DNA of 17,163 bases from JAXGQD01 sp964401615 (GTDB taxonomy: Bacteria; Bacillota; Clostridia; Saccharofermentanales; Fastidiosipilaceae), in the NCBI GenBank assembly GCA_964401615.1, contig CAYNZF010000045.1:1-17163 (forward strand). Direction: 5' to 3'. The position numbers and the translations under genes are program-made. Numbering within the stretch: position 1 is the stretch's first letter; every line of letters begins with the position of its first letter. Below are positions 15,352 through 17,163 of this stretch, piece by piece. The notes below the pieces were generated by a model, which made no database searches, was not told the origin of the DNA, and saw nothing but the letters and a program-made list of their open reading frames with translations.

Positions 15352-16542
15352 ATGTACGATTTTGAATTTTGCAGTCCTACTCATTTTTATTTTGGACGCG
15401 GTGTCGAAAATAAAATCGGCTCAGCACTAAAAAAGGCCGGAGCCACTAAAGTCCTCATCCATTACGGCCAGGGTTCAGTCGTTCGTTCCGGACTTTTGGA
15501 CAGCGCGAAAAAACAGCTAAGTGAAGAGAATATTTTGTTTGTTGAACAAGGTGGTGCGGTGCCCAATCCTCGTGCTGCTTTAGCCGAAGAAGGCGCAGCA
15601 CTTTGCCGTGCTGAGAAGGTCGACTTCATTTTGGCTCTGGGAGGAGGTTCGGCACTCGACTCGGCGAAAGCCATCGCGGTGCTCGCTCCGAGCAAGCACA
15701 GCCTCTATGAGATCTATTGCGAAGGTGCGGAACTTACCGAAGCCATCCCCGTCGCGACGGTCATGACTTTCCCCGCCACGGGCAGTGAAGGTTCACCCTC
15801 TTCTGTCATCAATTTCCCCGAGCAAGGGGTCAAGCGCGGCTTGACCAGTGATTTGATCAGACCGGCCATCGCTTTTCTTAATCCGGAACTAAGCATGACT
15901 TTGCCCAAAAACCAGACTTTCAACGGGATTGCGGACATGATGGCACACACCATGGAGCGCTACTTCAACGACACGGAAGGCAATGATCTCGTCAATGCGT
16001 GGTCGGAAGCTCTGCTGAGGGAAGTCATTAAAGCGGCCAAGGTCATTTACAAGGACCCGAACAACTATGACGCCAGATCGACCGTCATGTGGGCTTCTAT
16101 GGTGGCGCACAACGATATACTGGGTGTTGGGATCGAAAAGCAGGATTGGTCCTCTCATCAACTTGAACATGAACTGAGCTATGTTTACGATGTAGCTCAC
16201 GGAGCCGGTCTGGCCGTGGTCTTCCCTAACTGGCTGCGCTACGCGGCTAAACAAAATCCGCACAAGATCGCCAGGTTCGCACGTGAGGTCTTTGGCATCA
16301 CAGGTGATTTCCGTGACTTAGAAGCTTTGGCTTTGAAAGGCATCGCTGCCCTGCAGGAGTTTTTCCACTCGGTCGAGCTGCCTTTAACTTTTGCCGAATT
16401 AGGCTGTAAGGAAGAAGACATCCCCATTTTGGCTGCTAATGTCAAGTACAATAAGGAAGGTTATACGGGTAACTACATCAAGGTTTACGAGCCAGATGCA
16501 GTCGAAATCTATAAGCTTTGCTGTAGTGAAACCTTGATTTAA
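15352..16542 (+). CDS. Iron-containing (butanol-type) alcohol dehydrogenase
   Basis: 396 residues, full length for group III metal-dependent alcohol dehydrogenases of the BdhA/BdhB/YqhD kind, which reduce aldehydes to alcohols with NAD(P)H. The nucleotide-binding loop is GGGSALDSAK (97-106). Metal ligands are Asp 195 and His 199 (GIADMMAHTME), His 269 (SSHQLEHE) and His 283 (VAHGAG), spaced as in YqhD (194/198/267/281). The N-terminus FEFCSPTHFYFGRG and MTFPATGSE also fit. It stands alone between two converging or diverging units, with GGAGG 5 bases before the ATG. In a fermenter it would dispose of reducing power. The exact substrate and NADH/NADPH choice cannot be told. Confidence 0.95.
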   Translation: MYDFEFCSPTHFYFGRGVENKIGSALKKAGATKVLIHYGQGSVVRSGLLDSAKKQLSEENILFVEQGGAVPNPRAALAEEGAALCRAEKVDFILALGGGSALDSAKAIAVLAPSKHSLYEIYCEGAELTEAIPVATVMTFPATGSEGSPSSVINFPEQGVKRGLTSDLIRPAIAFLNPELSMTLPKNQTFNGIADMMAHTMERYFNDTEGNDLVNAWSEALLREVIKAAKVIYKDPNNYDARSTVMWASMVAHNDILGVGIEKQDWSSHQLEHELSYVYDVAHGAGLAVVFPNWLRYAAKQNPHKIARFAREVFGITGDFRDLEALALKGIAALQEFFHSVELPLTFAELGCKEEDIPILAANVKYNKEGYTGNYIKVYEPDAVEIYKLCCSETLI

Positions 16543-16604
16543 ACCCTGGACCGCGCTTCATCACTGCGCTGTTCGTGACTTGCTTAACTGAATGAACACT
16601 GAGA

Positions 16605-16644
16605 AAATGGCTGAGATCCGCTGCAGAATCTCAGCCATTTATTT
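16605..16644. terminator. Bidirectional terminator between dehydrogenase and HtrA genes
   Basis: A perfect 13-bp stem (AAATGGCTGAGAT / ATCTCAGCCATTT) with a 10-base loop. On the plus strand TTTATTT follows; read on the minus strand the stem ends in TTTT. It lies between two converging genes, 62 bases after the dehydrogenase stop and 23 bases beyond the protease stop. Confidence 0.88.
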
Positions 16645-16667
16645 AACCATTCGTGAGTGCAAGCCGT

Positions 16668-17163
16668 TTAATAGCTGCTGCTGCCTAGGATCAATTTCAA
16701 AGTGATTTCTTGGCCCGCTCTGTAAACCGTCAAGGTCAACTCATCACCCACTTTGTGTTTGTCTTTTTCCGCGTTGAGTTCTGTAATCGACGCAATCGGA
16801 GTTCCGTTGATCGCGGTGATCACATCCTGGGCTTGCAAGCCGGCCTTGTCAGCAGGACCGCCACCGGGAGCTTCCTGTACCCAGACACCGTCGGGCACAT
16901 CGTATTGGGTCTTCATCGCCTCTGTGACCGTCGTTCCGAGGATCCCGATCATCGGGCGCAAGGTCGAATTACCGTTCAAAATATCCGTGACGGCAGCAAA
17001 AGCCGCATCAGCTGGTATGGCAAAAGCAATCCCTTCGACATTAGAGCCGTCAGTCTTGGCCACATTGATACCGATGAGTTCTCCGCGTGTATTCAGCAGG
17101 GCGCCACCGGAATTACCGCTGTTGATCGCCACGTCCATCTGAATCAAGTCATTCATGGGCTGT
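16668..17163 (-). CDS. HtrA/DegP-type serine protease with PDZ domain (5' part outside window)
   Basis: C-terminal part, about 164 codons, of an S1C trypsin-like protease; the frame runs off the window edge, so the signal or membrane anchor and the catalytic His and Asp are not seen. The catalytic Ser lies in INSGNSGGALL (Ser codon at 17109-17111), followed by GIAFAIP, the usual last strands of the protease domain. A single PDZ domain fills the last ~90 residues (RPMIGILG, AGLQAQDVITAINGTPI, GDELTLTVYRAG). Such proteins degrade or refold damaged proteins outside the membrane. The visible ATG at 17156 is an internal Met, not the start. The protein ends SSSY shortly after the PDZ domain. Confidence 0.93.
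   Translation of the reverse strand, partial: QPMNDLIQMDVAINSGNSGGALLNTRGELIGINVAKTDGSNVEGIAFAIPADAAFAAVTDILNGNSTLRPMIGILGTTVTEAMKTQYDVPDGVWVQEAPGGGPADKAGLQAQDVITAINGTPIASITELNAEKDKHKVGDELTLTVYRAGQEITLKLILGSSSY

Overview
The window looks like a piece of a chromosome from an uncultivated clostridial (Bacillota) bacterium, probably a draft or metagenome assembly. Three things support this: a heterodimeric ABC exporter and a Fe-alcohol dehydrogenase of clostridial type; a DUF5685 gene, a YwaF gene and a J-domain gene with a Cys-rich tail, which I associate with Firmicutes; and consensus AAGGAGG-like ribosome sites with sigma-A promoters. A run of 10 Ns inside glnS marks a scaffold join. The genus cannot be named from this alone. 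I see no rRNA, tRNA, CRISPR array or complete insertion sequence.

Layout. Positions 1-574 are AT-rich, without a convincing gene, and may be decayed coding sequence. From 8235 back to 575 everything reads on the minus strand in three blocks. (a) DUF5685, ywaF, a J-protein with a Cys-rich tail and a small membrane protein (8235-5492) form a membrane/lipid-flavoured cluster; the first two genes overlap by ATGA. (b) A lipoprotein of the M28 peptidase family (5381-4125) has its own promoter and has lost key catalytic residues. (c) An AAA/ABC-type ATPase, a DUF4276 protein with TOPRIM-like acidic motifs and the radical-SAM heme chaperone hemW (3948-575) overlap one another. The ATPase-DUF4276 pair resembles a split OLD-type nuclease and is a candidate genome-defence module.

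The plus strand then carries gltX-glnS (8469-11622), a tight two-gene operon for Glu- and Gln-tRNA charging that ends in a bidirectional terminator. Convergent to it lies a two-gene heterodimeric ABC exporter (15244-11680, minus). Its promoter overlaps a divergent promoter for an iron-dependent alcohol dehydrogenase (15352-16542, plus). The two TATAAT boxes form a perfect inverted repeat, and the exporter transcript is predicted to be leaderless. After a second bidirectional terminator the window ends inside an HtrA-type serine protease gene (minus, 5' part missing).

The items most worth a second look are DUF5685, which shows two acidic motifs placed like those of squalene/phytoene synthases and sits next to a TMEM164-like putative acyltransferase; the ATPase-DUF4276 pair; the M28-like pseudo-peptidase; and the mirror-image promoter region at 15245-15326.
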